In this document: positions 42,432-50,167 of the stretch, one piece after another
Numbering within the stretch: the first letter of the stretch is position 1
Layout: each line of letters starts with the position of its first letter
Assembly: GCA_019634595.1 (NCBI GenBank)
Contig: JAHCBC010000007.1
Span: 155,082 to 219,081 of the forward strand
Origin: Akkermansiaceae bacterium
GTDB taxonomy: Bacteria > Verrucomicrobiota > Verrucomicrobiia > Verrucomicrobiales > Akkermansiaceae
Length of the DNA: 64,000 nucleotides
Direction: 5' to 3'
Notes under the pieces: generated by a model
Told to the model about the DNA's origin: nothing
What the model saw: only the letters and a program-made list of their open reading frames with translations
Databases searched by the model: none
Position numbers and translations under genes: made by a program

Positions 42432-43511
42432 TCACGCCGCTTCGTCCGCGGTGGATGGCTTGTATTTGAGCTGCGCCGTGACGCATTCCTTCAGCTCGAT
42501 GTCGTCCCTCCGTCCCAGATAGACCGGCTGATAGACCGATCCGCTCTCCGGGAAGGCGTAGAGGTAACGGATCTCCACGATCGCTCCCGTTTGGGGGATC
42601 GCGTGATTCGGCGGAATGGTCACGTTGCCCGCCACGACCACGCTTCCGCTCCCGTCGATCAGCCCGAGACCCACGCTCCGCTTCGTCGGATGGACCGCAC
42701 CGACAATGAAGGAAGCGGTCGCGTGGAACTTCAACTTGAGCTGGCTGCCACCACTGTTAGGTCGCCCTTCACCGTAGCCCGCGTGGATGTCCTTGAATAC
42801 GACTCCTTCCGCATCCCGCTTCCGCAGACGATGATGCAGCGCAATCTTGTCTTCACTGTTGAAAGCTGTGGGCACCACAAGGATTCCCCCGCTGGTGTCG
42901 ATCCAGCGGACCATGCAGGCCAATCGGTCGACGTAAGGCGCTGCCTTTAGATCCCGGTCGCGGAGTTCCAGCAGATCGAAGGCGTGCAACCTGTCGCTGA
43001 TGGCCTCGCCGTCGATCAGGAAGTCGAATGGGATTTCCAGCGCTGCCGCCGCAATCCTCGCGGGGACCGGAGTGAAGAACCCGCGCCGGTTGATACCGAC
43101 CACGGCGTCACCGGTTTTGCGGATCAGCATGCGACGCCCATCGAATTTCTCCTGGGCGCACCAACGGTCGTCCTTCAGGTATCGGTCGGCTTCGGGTTCT
43201 TCGATGGGATTGAGGAGTTGGCAATGGATGCCACTGTGTTCTCCTTCCCAGTCATTGGACACTGGCGGCGGAGCACCCGACTCGCCAACCCGGTAGCCCT
43301 TGGAGAGCTTCTGCTTCACCAGGCTGTCGAAGATCTTTCCGGCTTCTTCGGCTGGCACAGGTTTCGGGGTCTTGATCCCTGGCTGGAGGGTGCTGCCCCG
43401 TCGGCCATAGGCATAGCGGACGATGCATCCGTCGTCCTTCGGTTCGATGAAGATCTCATACACCTTATCGGATGAGCCTTCGCTGTAGTACAATGTGGTT
43501 TGTTTGTTCAT
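42432..43511 (-). CDS. WGR-domain ATP-dependent DNA ligase
   Basis: 359 aa from the ATG at 43511. Residues 1-75 form a WGR domain (TLYYSEGSSDKVYEIFIE, YAYGRRGSTLQPG), a nucleic-acid-binding fold known from PARPs. The rest is a small ATP ligase: nucleotidyl lysine K122 in QEKFDGRRMLI, motif III-like DFLIDGEAISD, motif IV DAEGVVFKD, motif V QLKLKFHATASFIVG, then a short OB region. It seals DNA (or RNA) nicks. It lies directly downstream of the AAA ATPase with a hairpin between them. Confidence 0.88.
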   Translation of the reverse strand: MNKQTTLYYSEGSSDKVYEIFIEPKDDGCIVRYAYGRRGSTLQPGIKTPKPVPAEEAGKIFDSLVKQKLSKGYRVGESGAPPPVSNDWEGEHSGIHCQLLNPIEEPEADRYLKDDRWCAQEKFDGRRMLIRKTGDAVVGINRRGFFTPVPARIAAAALEIPFDFLIDGEAISDRLHAFDLLELRDRDLKAAPYVDRLACMVRWIDTSGGILVVPTAFNSEDKIALHHRLRKRDAEGVVFKDIHAGYGEGRPNSGGSQLKLKFHATASFIVGAVHPTKRSVGLGLIDGSGSVVVAGNVTIPPNHAIPQTGAIVEIRYLYAFPESGSVYQPVYLGRRDDIELKECVTAQLKYKPSTADEAA

Positions 43512-43526
43512 GGTGGAAAATGGAAA

Positions 43527-43561
43527 GGCCGCCACGTCCCGGGTGAAGGAACGTGGCGGCC
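43527..43561 (-). terminator. Hairpin a between AAA gene and WGR-ligase gene
   Basis: Perfect 11-bp stem GGCCGCCACGT / ACGTGGCGGCC with a 13-base loop, followed on the minus strand by CCTTTCCATTTTCCACCATG, which runs straight into the ligase ATG. It acts as a terminator for the AAA gene or as part of the ligase leader. Confidence 0.65.
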
Positions 43562-43633
43562 ATGTGTTGCCCCGGCCGCGCTTTGATGGAGCGTCGGGCG
43601 ACCGGGCTTGCCTCATGCGGCGCCTTGCCGAAA

Positions 43634-45154
43634 TCAGTTCTCCTCAAAACGGCGTCGGGACCGTTTTCTCGGAGCAGGATCGTCGCCTCCGGCTTCCCGT
43701 GCCCGCCCTCTCGCCCAATCACGGAGGCGGGCGATCTCGGTGTCCATCTGGTGGATGATCGGTCGGGTGTCGAGCGCAGCGCGTGAAACATCGCGCAACC
43801 TGGGCGCCCGGTTCTCGGAGAAGGCGGTGAACATCGCCTCGACGAACACGGCTTCCATCTCGGCACCCGTGAACTGCTCGGTCACCCTGGCGAGTTCCAC
43901 GCAGTCGAAGTCGGTTGGCTTGCGCCAATGCTTCTTCACGACAACCTGCCAGATCATCCCTCGCTCGATCGCCGTCGGGATGTCCACGAAGAACATCTCG
44001 TCGAAGCGGCCCTTACGGATAAACTCGGGAGGGAGTTTTGTCACATCATTCGCGGTGGCGACGACGAAAACCGGCTTCTCCTTCTCCTGCATCCAGGATA
44101 GGAAGCTGCCGAACACCCGGGCGGTCGTTCCTCCGTCGGTGCTGCCGCTGCTCTTGGTGCCGGAGAAACCCTTCTCGATTTCATCGATCCACAGCACGCA
44201 CGGTGCGATGGCCTCGGCGGTCTGGATGACGGAACGCAGGTTCGCCTCGCTCTGGCCGATGATCCCGCCGAAGACCTTGCCCATGTCGAGGCGGAGTAAC
44301 GGGATGCCGAATGCCGTGGCTGTTGCCTTCGCCGTCAGGCTTTTTCCGGTGCCGGGGATCCCGACGATGAGCAGCCCCTTGGGAGCGGGCAGACCGAACT
44401 CCTTCGCCTCGGCGCTGAACGCGAGTTTCCGCGTTTCGAGCCACTGTTTCAGGTTGTCCAGCCCGCCGATGGCATCGAGCGAGGGTTTGGTTTCGATGAC
44501 CTCGATCAGTCCGTTGCGCTTGAGCGTGCGGGCCTTCTCGCGGGATATGATTTCCGGATCCAGCTTGCCGCTCTCGACGACCGACAGGGCGAAGACATTC
44601 TCCGCTTCGATGGTCGTGAGGCCGAGCGCGGCGTGCAGGATCTCCTCACGTTCGTCTTCCTCCGGGCTGGTGAGCTTGGCCGACTCGACGATGCCATTGA
44701 AGACGGAACCCAGTTCAGACGGTCCCGGCAGGGCGAAGTCGATGCGGGTGATCTCGTGGTCCAGTTCGGCGGGTAACCGGAGGCGGCAGCCCAGCAGGAT
44801 GAGGGCGTGGCCGTTGGTCTTGGCGAGACGGAGCAGGTCCTTCAGCCGGCGGACCAGCATCGGATCGGTCTGTTCCAGATGGAGCTGAAGGTCCCGCATC
44901 ACGATGACATGACGCGGAGACTCGGCAGCGAACTTCGGTCCTATCAACTGGAGGGCTTCCAGCGGATCAACACAAGGCTGTGCCCTGCGTTCGCTGGTAT
45001 CCACCAGACCCTCTGACGAGGACCAGGCGGAGAGGTTTCGTCCGAGCTTGGCGCAGGTGGCGGCGATCTCCGCCTCCGCCCGTGCTTCCTCGGCGGTGAT
45101 GACGGCGAGTCCGGCGTAACCGGCCCGCAGATAGGGAATGAGCTGTTGTTGCAT
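43634..45154 (-). CDS. Ycf46-like AAA+ ATPase
   Basis: 506 aa from the ATG at 45154. The N-terminal third is the Ycf46-type RecA-like decoy (YLRAGYAGLAVITAEEARAE, HVIVMRDLQLHLEQ). The AAA domain has Walker A GIPGTGKS (265-272), Walker B LWIDE (321-325), and the arginine-finger and sensor region (FIRKGRFDEMFFVDIPTAIE). The cyanobacterial Ycf46 family is conserved but poorly understood. A C-terminal tail is rich in Arg/Asp. It lies just downstream of DUF1257 (Ycf35-like) and DUF2997 genes, a combination also seen in algal plastids and cyanobacteria. Confidence 0.88.
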   Translation of the reverse strand: MQQQLIPYLRAGYAGLAVITAEEARAEAEIAATCAKLGRNLSAWSSSEGLVDTSERRAQPCVDPLEALQLIGPKFAAESPRHVIVMRDLQLHLEQTDPMLVRRLKDLLRLAKTNGHALILLGCRLRLPAELDHEITRIDFALPGPSELGSVFNGIVESAKLTSPEEDEREEILHAALGLTTIEAENVFALSVVESGKLDPEIISREKARTLKRNGLIEVIETKPSLDAIGGLDNLKQWLETRKLAFSAEAKEFGLPAPKGLLIVGIPGTGKSLTAKATATAFGIPLLRLDMGKVFGGIIGQSEANLRSVIQTAEAIAPCVLWIDEIEKGFSGTKSSGSTDGGTTARVFGSFLSWMQEKEKPVFVVATANDVTKLPPEFIRKGRFDEMFFVDIPTAIERGMIWQVVVKKHWRKPTDFDCVELARVTEQFTGAEMEAVFVEAMFTAFSENRAPRLRDVSRAALDTRPIIHQMDTEIARLRDWARGRAREAGGDDPAPRKRSRRRFEEN

Positions 45155-45185
45155 GATGATTTGTTCAGTTGGATGAAATGAGAAA

Positions 45186-45213
45186 GCCCCAGTCTCCAGA
45201 TGGAGACCGGGGC
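45186..45213 (-). terminator. Hairpin b before the AAA gene
   Basis: GCCCC.GTCTCCA / TGGAGAC.GGGGC with a two-base loop and one mismatch. On the minus strand it is followed by TTTCTCATTTCATCC and then the A/C-rich leader of the AAA gene. It follows the stop of the 76-residue gene, so it can terminate the DUF1257 operon. Confidence 0.65.
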
Positions 45214-45239
45214 CGATGGGAACGGCTGATCGTTTCGGA

Positions 45240-45470
45240 TCAGCCGAGATTTTCGTGTTCCCAGGCGAGGCAGGCCTCGCGGGAAGGATCTCGATGGATG
45301 ATCTCACCGGTTCCCGCCATCACGACTTCCCATTGCTGGATTTCGTCGTGGAAGCGAATGTCGGTGAGGCGTTTGATCTCGAGGGTACCCAGCAAGCGCA
45401 GGTCGATGGCCTCGGTGTAGAGACAGGCGACCTTACCCGTGGGATTGAAGCGGAGGATGGAGGAACTCAT
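45240..45470 (-). CDS. 76-residue protein of the DUF1257 operon, unknown
   Basis: Starts at 45470 in an ATGA overlap with the DUF2997 gene. It reads SSILRFNPTGKVACLYTEAI then LRLLGTLEIKRLTDIRFHDE and WEVVMAGTGEIIHRDPSR, a compact alpha/beta-looking protein without known family in my memory. Tight coupling to DUF2997 and DUF1257 makes it a real gene of that operon. Confidence 0.7.
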   Translation of the reverse strand: MSSSILRFNPTGKVACLYTEAIDLRLLGTLEIKRLTDIRFHDEIQQWEVVMAGTGEIIHRDPSREACLAWEHENLG

Positions 45471-45679
45471 GGTTCCCCACCCCCATTGCCGAGTTGCTGG
45501 TGGAGCGGCTGGCTGGCCACTTTTCTCTGGAACTCCGGCTTCAGGGTGCGGGCGGTCCGGGAACCAAGGGCCTCCTCGATCGCCTTGGTGGCGTCGGTGC
45601 AGCCCTTGCCTTGGAAGCCCTCCGCGTCGACCGTGATCCCGCCGGTGGGCGAGACCTTGACCAGGATGCGGCGGCTCAC
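45467..45679 (-). CDS. DUF2997 family protein
   Basis: 70 aa. RRILVKVSPTGGITVDAEGF and GKGCTDATKAIEEALGSRT match the small DUF2997 proteins, which typically lie beside DUF1257 and a Ycf46-like ATPase. Their biochemical role is not established. Both ends overlap neighbours by ATGA, so expression is stoichiometrically linked to them. Confidence 0.78.
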   Translation of the reverse strand: MSRRILVKVSPTGGITVDAEGFQGKGCTDATKAIEEALGSRTARTLKPEFQRKVASQPLHQQLGNGGGEP

Positions 45680-46059
45680 AGGGAACCTCCTTCCAGGGTG
45701 AGGAGGATCGTTCCATCCTCGGTAACCTGGCGTGACGTACGAAGGCCGCGCATGCGTGCCTCACGCAGCGTCTTGTGGACGCCGTAGGACTGGAGGAGCC
45801 GACCGTAGCCTGCTCCGACTTCCTTTTCGACATGACCTGCCCACCAGTCGGCGGAGAAGCCATAGCGGCCGCCCTCCGCAGGATCGACGGCGATGTCATA
45901 CGGACCTTTGAGCTGGATGACATGGTCGGCCCTGCGGACGGCACCGGCATAGCCGCGGCAGGTGGTATCGGGAACGAGTTTGAGGTCCATCTCGACGCAG
46001 GCGTCGTTGAGGGCCTCCAGATCGCGGACTTCGGTTTTGATGGTGGTGAAGTGGGACAT
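45676..46059 (-). CDS. DUF1257 (Ycf35-like) protein
   Basis: 127 aa. MSHFTTIKTEVRDLEALNDA is the near-invariant DUF1257/Ycf35 start, followed by DIAVDPAEGGRYGFSADWWA and the C-terminal VTEDGTILLTLEG. The family is found in plastids, cyanobacteria and scattered bacteria with unknown function. It heads a three-gene coupled operon after a 118-bp leader that contains no Shine-Dalgarno. Confidence 0.85.
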   Translation of the reverse strand: MSHFTTIKTEVRDLEALNDACVEMDLKLVPDTTCRGYAGAVRRADHVIQLKGPYDIAVDPAEGGRYGFSADWWAGHVEKEVGAGYGRLLQSYGVHKTLREARMRGLRTSRQVTEDGTILLTLEGGSL

Positions 46060-46176
46060 GATGGTGGTTCTGGGTAGGGGTTGGTTAGTGGTGATGATGG
46101 TTGGTGTATTCAGGCTGATAGGCGGACATTGGCGGTCGGGGTGATGGTGATGACGTGCGGGGTGTGGAAATGGGAA

Positions 46177-46204
46177 CGGGCGGCCCGACGAATCGGACCG
46201 CCCG
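46177..46204 (-). terminator. Hairpin c after the DUF3150 gene
   Basis: CGGGCGG.CCGA-CGAA-TCGG.CCGCCCG: a 12-bp stem with one mismatch and a CGAA tetraloop, 33 bp beyond the DUF3150 stop. On the minus strand GTTCCCATTTCCACACC follows, matching the leader motif at the other hairpins of this island. Confidence 0.7.
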
Positions 46205-46236
46205 CTGTAGGGTGGGTTGTTGGGGGCAGGTGCGGA

Positions 46237-47247
46237 TCAGCCCGCCTCGGCGAAACGGCGCACGCCCATCTGGCCGAAACGGCTGAGGACATCGCCCGCG
46301 TCTCCCTTGGCCAGGCGGACGGCGGATTCACGCAGGCGGTCGAGGCCTGCGGTGAGATCCCGCATCGCTCCCCCGCTGCTGCGGTAGTCCTCCGCGCTCC
46401 GGGTGAGCAGATCACGGCGAAACTTCTCCAGCGTTCCTTCCAACTCCCGGTCCCCCGCGAAGTTGAGGGAGCGGAAATCGTCGATGAACGAAGACAGCCG
46501 GTTCAGGGTCCGCTGATGGACGCCGTTCTCCGATCCCTCGATGGTGGCGAGAACATCGGAGGCGAGCTTGGCGGTTTCCTGACGGAGGGCGGTGACGCTT
46601 TCACGGATGAACTCGTCGAGGTCGCTCCGGAGCTTGCGGGAAGCTTCATCGGCGATGCGCCGGCGATCCTCAGCAACCTCCATCTGTTCGACTCCCTCGA
46701 CCACCTCTAGGCGGATGCTGTCTGGGGCGGCCACCTGGAACATCCTCGTCTCGAAGACGAAGCGGTTCGCGATGGAGCCTGCCGGAGGGAATGATTGCTC
46801 GATGGTGTGGAGCAGACGCTCCGAGCCACGGAGTTGGACGGAAGCCGCCCGCCACTCGGCGAGCGCGCGGTCCCGCAGCGGTGTGTAGTCCGCAACGAAG
46901 GCGAGGGTTTCGTCACGGAATTCCTCCCGCAGCTTGGCCAGCTTCTCCACCACCTCCGCGAGGCGTGGGTTGGGGACGAAGCGGGCGATGCCTCCGAGAA
47001 ACGGAAAGCTCGCCGCTTCGACCAAGGCGTGTGCCCGGGATTCGATGAGGGCGAAGCGTGACAACGCCTCACGGGGGATAAGCCGCTTGTGGCCGAGCTG
47101 GATCAGCCGGTCGCTCACGGTGGATGGATCGAGTCCGAGATCCTCGGGCGCGAGCTTCTTGCACCCGCGCCAGTAACGGACGCTGGTGGAGACAAGAACT
47201 CCCCGGCGGCAGATGGCGTCGAGGAGTGGTTGGTTCTGTGGGTTCAT
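46237..47247 (-). CDS. DUF3150-like protein
   Basis: 336 aa from the ATG at 47247. It is largely helical with coiled-coil-like stretches (LAEVVEKLAKLREEFRDETL, ELEGTLEKFRRDLLTRSAED). The N-terminal part VSTSVRYWRGCKKLAPEDLG and the centre GSIANRFVFETRMFQV fit the DUF3150 family found in phages and plasmids, often beside AAA or MoxR ATPases. No catalytic motif. It might be a partner or substrate of the nearby Ycf46-like ATPase; that is inferred from co-location only. Confidence 0.7.
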   Translation of the reverse strand: MNPQNQPLLDAICRRGVLVSTSVRYWRGCKKLAPEDLGLDPSTVSDRLIQLGHKRLIPREALSRFALIESRAHALVEAASFPFLGGIARFVPNPRLAEVVEKLAKLREEFRDETLAFVADYTPLRDRALAEWRAASVQLRGSERLLHTIEQSFPPAGSIANRFVFETRMFQVAAPDSIRLEVVEGVEQMEVAEDRRRIADEASRKLRSDLDEFIRESVTALRQETAKLASDVLATIEGSENGVHQRTLNRLSSFIDDFRSLNFAGDRELEGTLEKFRRDLLTRSAEDYRSSGGAMRDLTAGLDRLRESAVRLAKGDAGDVLSRFGQMGVRRFAEAG

Positions 47248-47280
47248 GGTTGTTTTCAGGGGTTGGGGTTGGAAATGAAA

Positions 47281-47312
47281 ACGCCCGCCACGGGATCGAA
47301 CCGGACGGGCGT
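47281..47312 (-). terminator. Hairpin d before the DUF3150 gene
   Basis: ACGCCCG (47281-47287) pairs with CGGGCGT (47306-47312) around an 18-base loop. The minus strand then reads TTTTCATTTCCAACCCC and reaches the DUF3150 ATG after 33 bases. It ends the upstream nuclease/lipoprotein unit. Confidence 0.6.
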
Positions 47313-47345
47313 GGGTGAACCGGCAGGATGCCGGACGGATGGCGG

Positions 47346-47498
47346 TCAGTGATGACGGCGGACCTGGAGCCACATGAGCGCGGCGACCGCGATCAGGATG
47401 ACCGCCCACGAGTGGGACTGGACCAGTTCCAGCAGAAGCCCGGCGGTTCCGAGCACCAGGACCACCTCAACGGCGATACGGATACTCGTCGGGTTCAT
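47346..47498 (-). CDS. 50-residue membrane protein
   Basis: Reads MNPTSIRIAVEVVLVLGTAG then LLLELVQSHSWAVILIAVAA, LMWLQVRRHH and stop. Two hydrophobic helices, a basic end and a start nested inside the last 32 bp of the upstream lipoprotein gene (47467-47834) in another frame make it plausible as a coupled small membrane gene. Function unknown; holin-like size, but nothing else supports that. Confidence 0.5.
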   Translation of the reverse strand: MNPTSIRIAVEVVLVLGTAGLLLELVQSHSWAVILIAVAALMWLQVRRHH

Positions 47499-47834
47499 CT
47501 TCGTCAGGGTAGTGCCGGTCGATCACGCGTCGGCGGTGACCGGGGTCATGGTTTCTGGGGTCGGCCAGCTTCGGGTAGCTCTCGCCGATGGAAGAACCAC
47601 CCCCGCCGTTGAACAACCAGATGAGCGCTCCTCCCGCCAGCAGGCAGAAGGCGACCACCCGGGCGGTCTTCCAGCGGGTCTCCGACACCTTCATTTCGGA
47701 ACGGATGGTTTCCACCCGCTGGTTCACCTCCCGCTGGATGCGAGCCTCCTCCCGGCTGATACCACCTCCGCTGCCGCAGGACGGAAGCCACAGCAGGGCC
47801 AATAGGAGCAGGATGCGGGGAAGAAGGATTTCAT
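47467..47834 (-). pseudogene. Lipoprotein-like gene with a 1-base frameshift in its signal peptide
   Basis: An AAAGGAGG Shine-Dalgarno precedes the ATG at 47834-47832, which overlaps the upstream nuclease stop as ATGA. The ATG frame reads MKSFFPASCSYW, but the long downstream frame reads ILLLLALLWLPSCGSGGG, a perfect lipoprotein signal with lipobox LPSC. One extra C in the CCCC run after TTCTT would join them as MKSFFPRILLLLALLWLPSC. The mature part has a helical stretch (RIQREVNQRVETIRSEMKVS), a TM and an acidic/Tyr tail. Either decay, an assembly error or programmed slippage. Confidence 0.65.
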
Positions 47835-48682
47835 GCCGCCCTCCTTTCCTCCCGCTCCCGCGGGAGCCGTGCCGCGCATTCGCGGCGGAACTGGCACCAC
47901 GAACAATGCATCCCCGGCTGCGGATGGAACCGGTCCTCCGCGATGCCGGTGACGGCAGTTTCGAGAAGGGCGTATCACCCGCTTCTTCCGGCGGCGTCCG
48001 CCGGTGGGGATTTGACCCGGATCACCTGCGGAGTCTTCGTCTTCACCAGGAACACGAGGTCCAGCGACGGTGGACTTTCGCCCGTGGCGGCCTCCATCAG
48101 GAGCTGGTAGGACACCAGCTGGATCTCGTGCTCGAACGCCGCATGCCCGATGTCAGGCTTCGCGGCGGCGGATTTGAAGTCGATGGGGATGAGGTTCTCA
48201 CCGACCAGATCCATCGCGCCGGTGAGGGGGACGGACAGGCCGGGGATTTCCTCGGTCAACTTCACCTCGACCGCCCGGGGTTTCCCTTTCAGGACTTCCG
48301 GGCTGTCGAGGTAGGCGGCGACGATTCGCAATCCGTCGGTGCGGGATCTCTCGCGCTCCGCGGCATCGTCGAAGTTCACCGGTCCTTCCTCCCGTTCGAG
48401 ACGGAGGAAAGCCTCCTCGTAGGCGGTGGCGATGGTTTCAGGTGAATGGTCCCCTCCCCGCCAGCGGGCGAGGTGGAATGCCTGCAGCGCGGCGTGAACC
48501 GCCTTGCCGAGGTGCAGGTTCTTCGGCGTCGGTTTCTTCAGGCACGCCACCCGCTCGAAGTAGAAGCGGAGGGAACATGCCAGATACGACTTCGCAGCAG
48601 TCGGGCTGATGTGGTCCGGGAACGTCCCCGCGTAGGCGGAGAGCCCGGTCTCGAACCGCCCTGTGGATGTCGGAGTGATCAC
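47831..48682 (-). pseudogene. Cas4/RecB-like PD-(D/E)XK nuclease with an in-frame TGA
   Basis: GTG start at 48682 (GTGA overlap with the upstream gene). The nuclease core shows SPTAAKSYLACSLRFYFERV, then LTGAMDLVGENLIPIDFKSA (D...DxK) and HEIQLVSYQLLMEAATG. The first stop is TGA at 47977-47975, but the same frame continues YALLETAVTGIAEDRFHPQP then CSWCQFRREC to a second stop at 47833-47831. The tail carries the Cys cluster that, with the upstream Cys, forms the Fe-S site of Cas4/AddB-type nucleases, so the full gene is 283 codons interrupted by one stop. Confidence 0.8.
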
Positions 48683-49212
48683 CGGGACCTCCTTCCGTTG
48701 GCATAGACAGAACCGTTGGTCCGTCGCTGGCCGTTGGCGGGAGGCTGCTGCTGCGGTGAGCCGTGGGTGTCCAGCAATTCGTCGATCAGCCCGGAGGCCT
48801 CCATCTTGTTGAGGGATTTGACGCCCTTGCCGAAGCGTTCGTTGGCGAGCGTTTCGATGGACGCCTTGTCGAGGCGGTGCTCATCGACAATTTTGAGGAT
48901 GAGATCCCGCTGCTTGTCGGAGCATTTCCACGTCGGTCCGCGCTGCCAGGAAGCGGCAGTTCCGCCGTTGGCCGGCGGACGACCGTTCACCGGAGCCGGA
49001 GCTTCCATGCCGTAGTCGGCGGGTGGGACGAAGCCGGTGGCGAGGATCTGCTCGTCCACGTTCTGCTGGAGGAGTTGGTAGAGGCGTCCGGACTCGCCGG
49101 GGATGTCGTCGGTTGCCACTAGCTCCGTCTCGACCGAGACACTGAACTGGTGGGACGAGAACCCGGGGAGGCCGAGGCGCTTGGAGTAGTTCGCAATCAG
49201 TTTGATGGCCAT
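48679..49212 (-). CDS. Unknown protein, first gene of the nuclease unit
   Basis: 177 aa. The N-terminus (AIKLIANYSKRLGLPGFSSH, SVSVETELVATDDI) looks like a small beta domain. A Pro/Asn/Gly linker follows, then a helical C-terminal module CSDKQRDLILKIVDEHRLDK and KSLNKMEASGLIDELLDT, similar to modules at the end of phage single-strand-annealing or recombination accessory proteins. The end is a low-complexity tail rich in Asn, Gly, Gln, Arg. Translationally coupled to the nuclease; a recombination partner is inferred. Confidence 0.6.
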   Translation of the reverse strand: MAIKLIANYSKRLGLPGFSSHQFSVSVETELVATDDIPGESGRLYQLLQQNVDEQILATGFVPPADYGMEAPAPVNGRPPANGGTAASWQRGPTWKCSDKQRDLILKIVDEHRLDKASIETLANERFGKGVKSLNKMEASGLIDELLDTHGSPQQQPPANGQRRTNGSVYANGRRSR

Positions 49213-49241
49213 GATGGTTGGGGTTGTGGGTTGAAACGAAG

Positions 49242-49266
49242 AAGGCCCGGCGGAGTGCCGGGCCTT
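49242..49266 (-). terminator. Hairpin e before the accessory-island promoter-proximal gene
   Basis: Perfect 10-bp stem AAGGCCCGGC / GCCGGGCCTT with a GGAGT loop. On the minus strand it is followed by CTTCGTTTCAACCC and then AACCCCAACCATCATG, the leader of the 49212 gene. Confidence 0.65.
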
Positions 49267-49386
49267 CGGGGGATGGTCGGAATCCGCTACCTCCGCCTCA
49301 CGGCGGTCTCACGGAAACCGGCGCAACAACGTGCGCTTATTCGGTTTCATCTAACGCGGGACAGGGCGGGATTTCACTGAGGTGGA

Positions 49387-49412
49387 ACTTTACCCCAGAT
49401 CGGGGGTAAAGT
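49387..49412. promoter_or_regulatory. 10-bp perfect inverted repeat, candidate operator
   Basis: ACTTTACCCC-AGATCG-GGGGTAAAGT. It lies in the 262-bp gap between the GYF-domain gene and the accessory island, upstream of hairpin e. AT-rich outer arms and the absence of a U-tract make an operator more likely than a terminator; an XRE regulator is encoded 1.5 kb away. Confidence 0.4.
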
Positions 49413-49474
49413 CTGGAATCAGGACTTACTCCCAGAATCGGGAGACGGTATCTCCTCAATCACACGGTACTCCC

Positions 49475-50167
49475 TCATGACCTATCCGCATAAAGGTTCA
49501 GCTCCTTCTGGATAACCCAGAACGCGCAACCGCCCAGGAACAGTGAAAACGGAATGGCCATCCCCGCGGAAGAAAAGGCCGTCGTGAAGGAAACGAAGTT
49601 CAGCATCGTAACGTGCCAGCAAAGTGACGGATTGCGTCCTGCTGTTCCCATTTCCTCCGAAAACTTGTTGAGCGATGCCGACAGCCATAGCTGGTAGAAG
49701 ACTCCGAAAATCCCCACTGTGGCGAGAGTCAGAGTCAACAACAACCAGAAGTGCATCCGTGGCCGCCGGGACAATCGCGCGAACTGGTCGTTGTGGTGGG
49801 GAAGCAAATACAGTCCGTAGAGGCCGAAGGTCACCATCACGAACAGGATGATCTTCCACGCCTCTTCCCTCCTGATACCGCCACGCGGTTCCTCACGCGG
49901 AACCATGTATTCCGACGGGTAGGCAGCCACCACTGCCGGAAGGATGGGGGGATTCGCAGAAGGTGGCGGCGGCGGACAACCAAGGACCCGCCACAGGGGC
50001 AGCCAGTCGTCCAATCCGTCGTGCCACGCCAGATCACCCGCTGAAAGCAAGCCCCCATCCAGCATGGCCCGGATCTGCGCAACGGTAAATGGCCCCGTCT
50101 GCTTGTCCTCTCTTGTAATGTGGACTTCCAGCGTGGACGGCAGGTTTGTGTCAGGAAGCGGATTCAT
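49475..50167 (-). CDS. GYF-domain membrane protein
   Basis: 230 aa. Residues 12-62 form a GYF_2/DUF4339 domain (GPFTVAQIRAMLDGGLLSAG, DLAWHDGLDDWLPL), a peptide-binding fold common in this phylum. A Pro-rich linker follows, then at least four membrane segments with FGLYGLYLLPHHNDQFARLS, resembling DUF4234-type membrane domains. Its ATG overlaps the stop of the zinc-ribbon gene. Function unknown. Confidence 0.72.
   Translation of the reverse strand: MNPLPDTNLPSTLEVHITREDKQTGPFTVAQIRAMLDGGLLSAGDLAWHDGLDDWLPLWRVLGCPPPPPSANPPILPAVVAAYPSEYMVPREEPRGGIRREEAWKIILFVMVTFGLYGLYLLPHHNDQFARLSRRPRMHFWLLLTLTLATVGIFGVFYQLWLSASLNKFSEEMGTAGRNPSLCWHVTMLNFVSFTTAFSSAGMAIPFSLFLGGCAFWVIQKELNLYADRS

Noticed and set aside
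46110..46415. 101-codon minus-strand frame between DUF1257 and DUF3150
   Set aside because: It overlaps the DUF3150 C-terminus and hairpin c and has no recognisable protein character.
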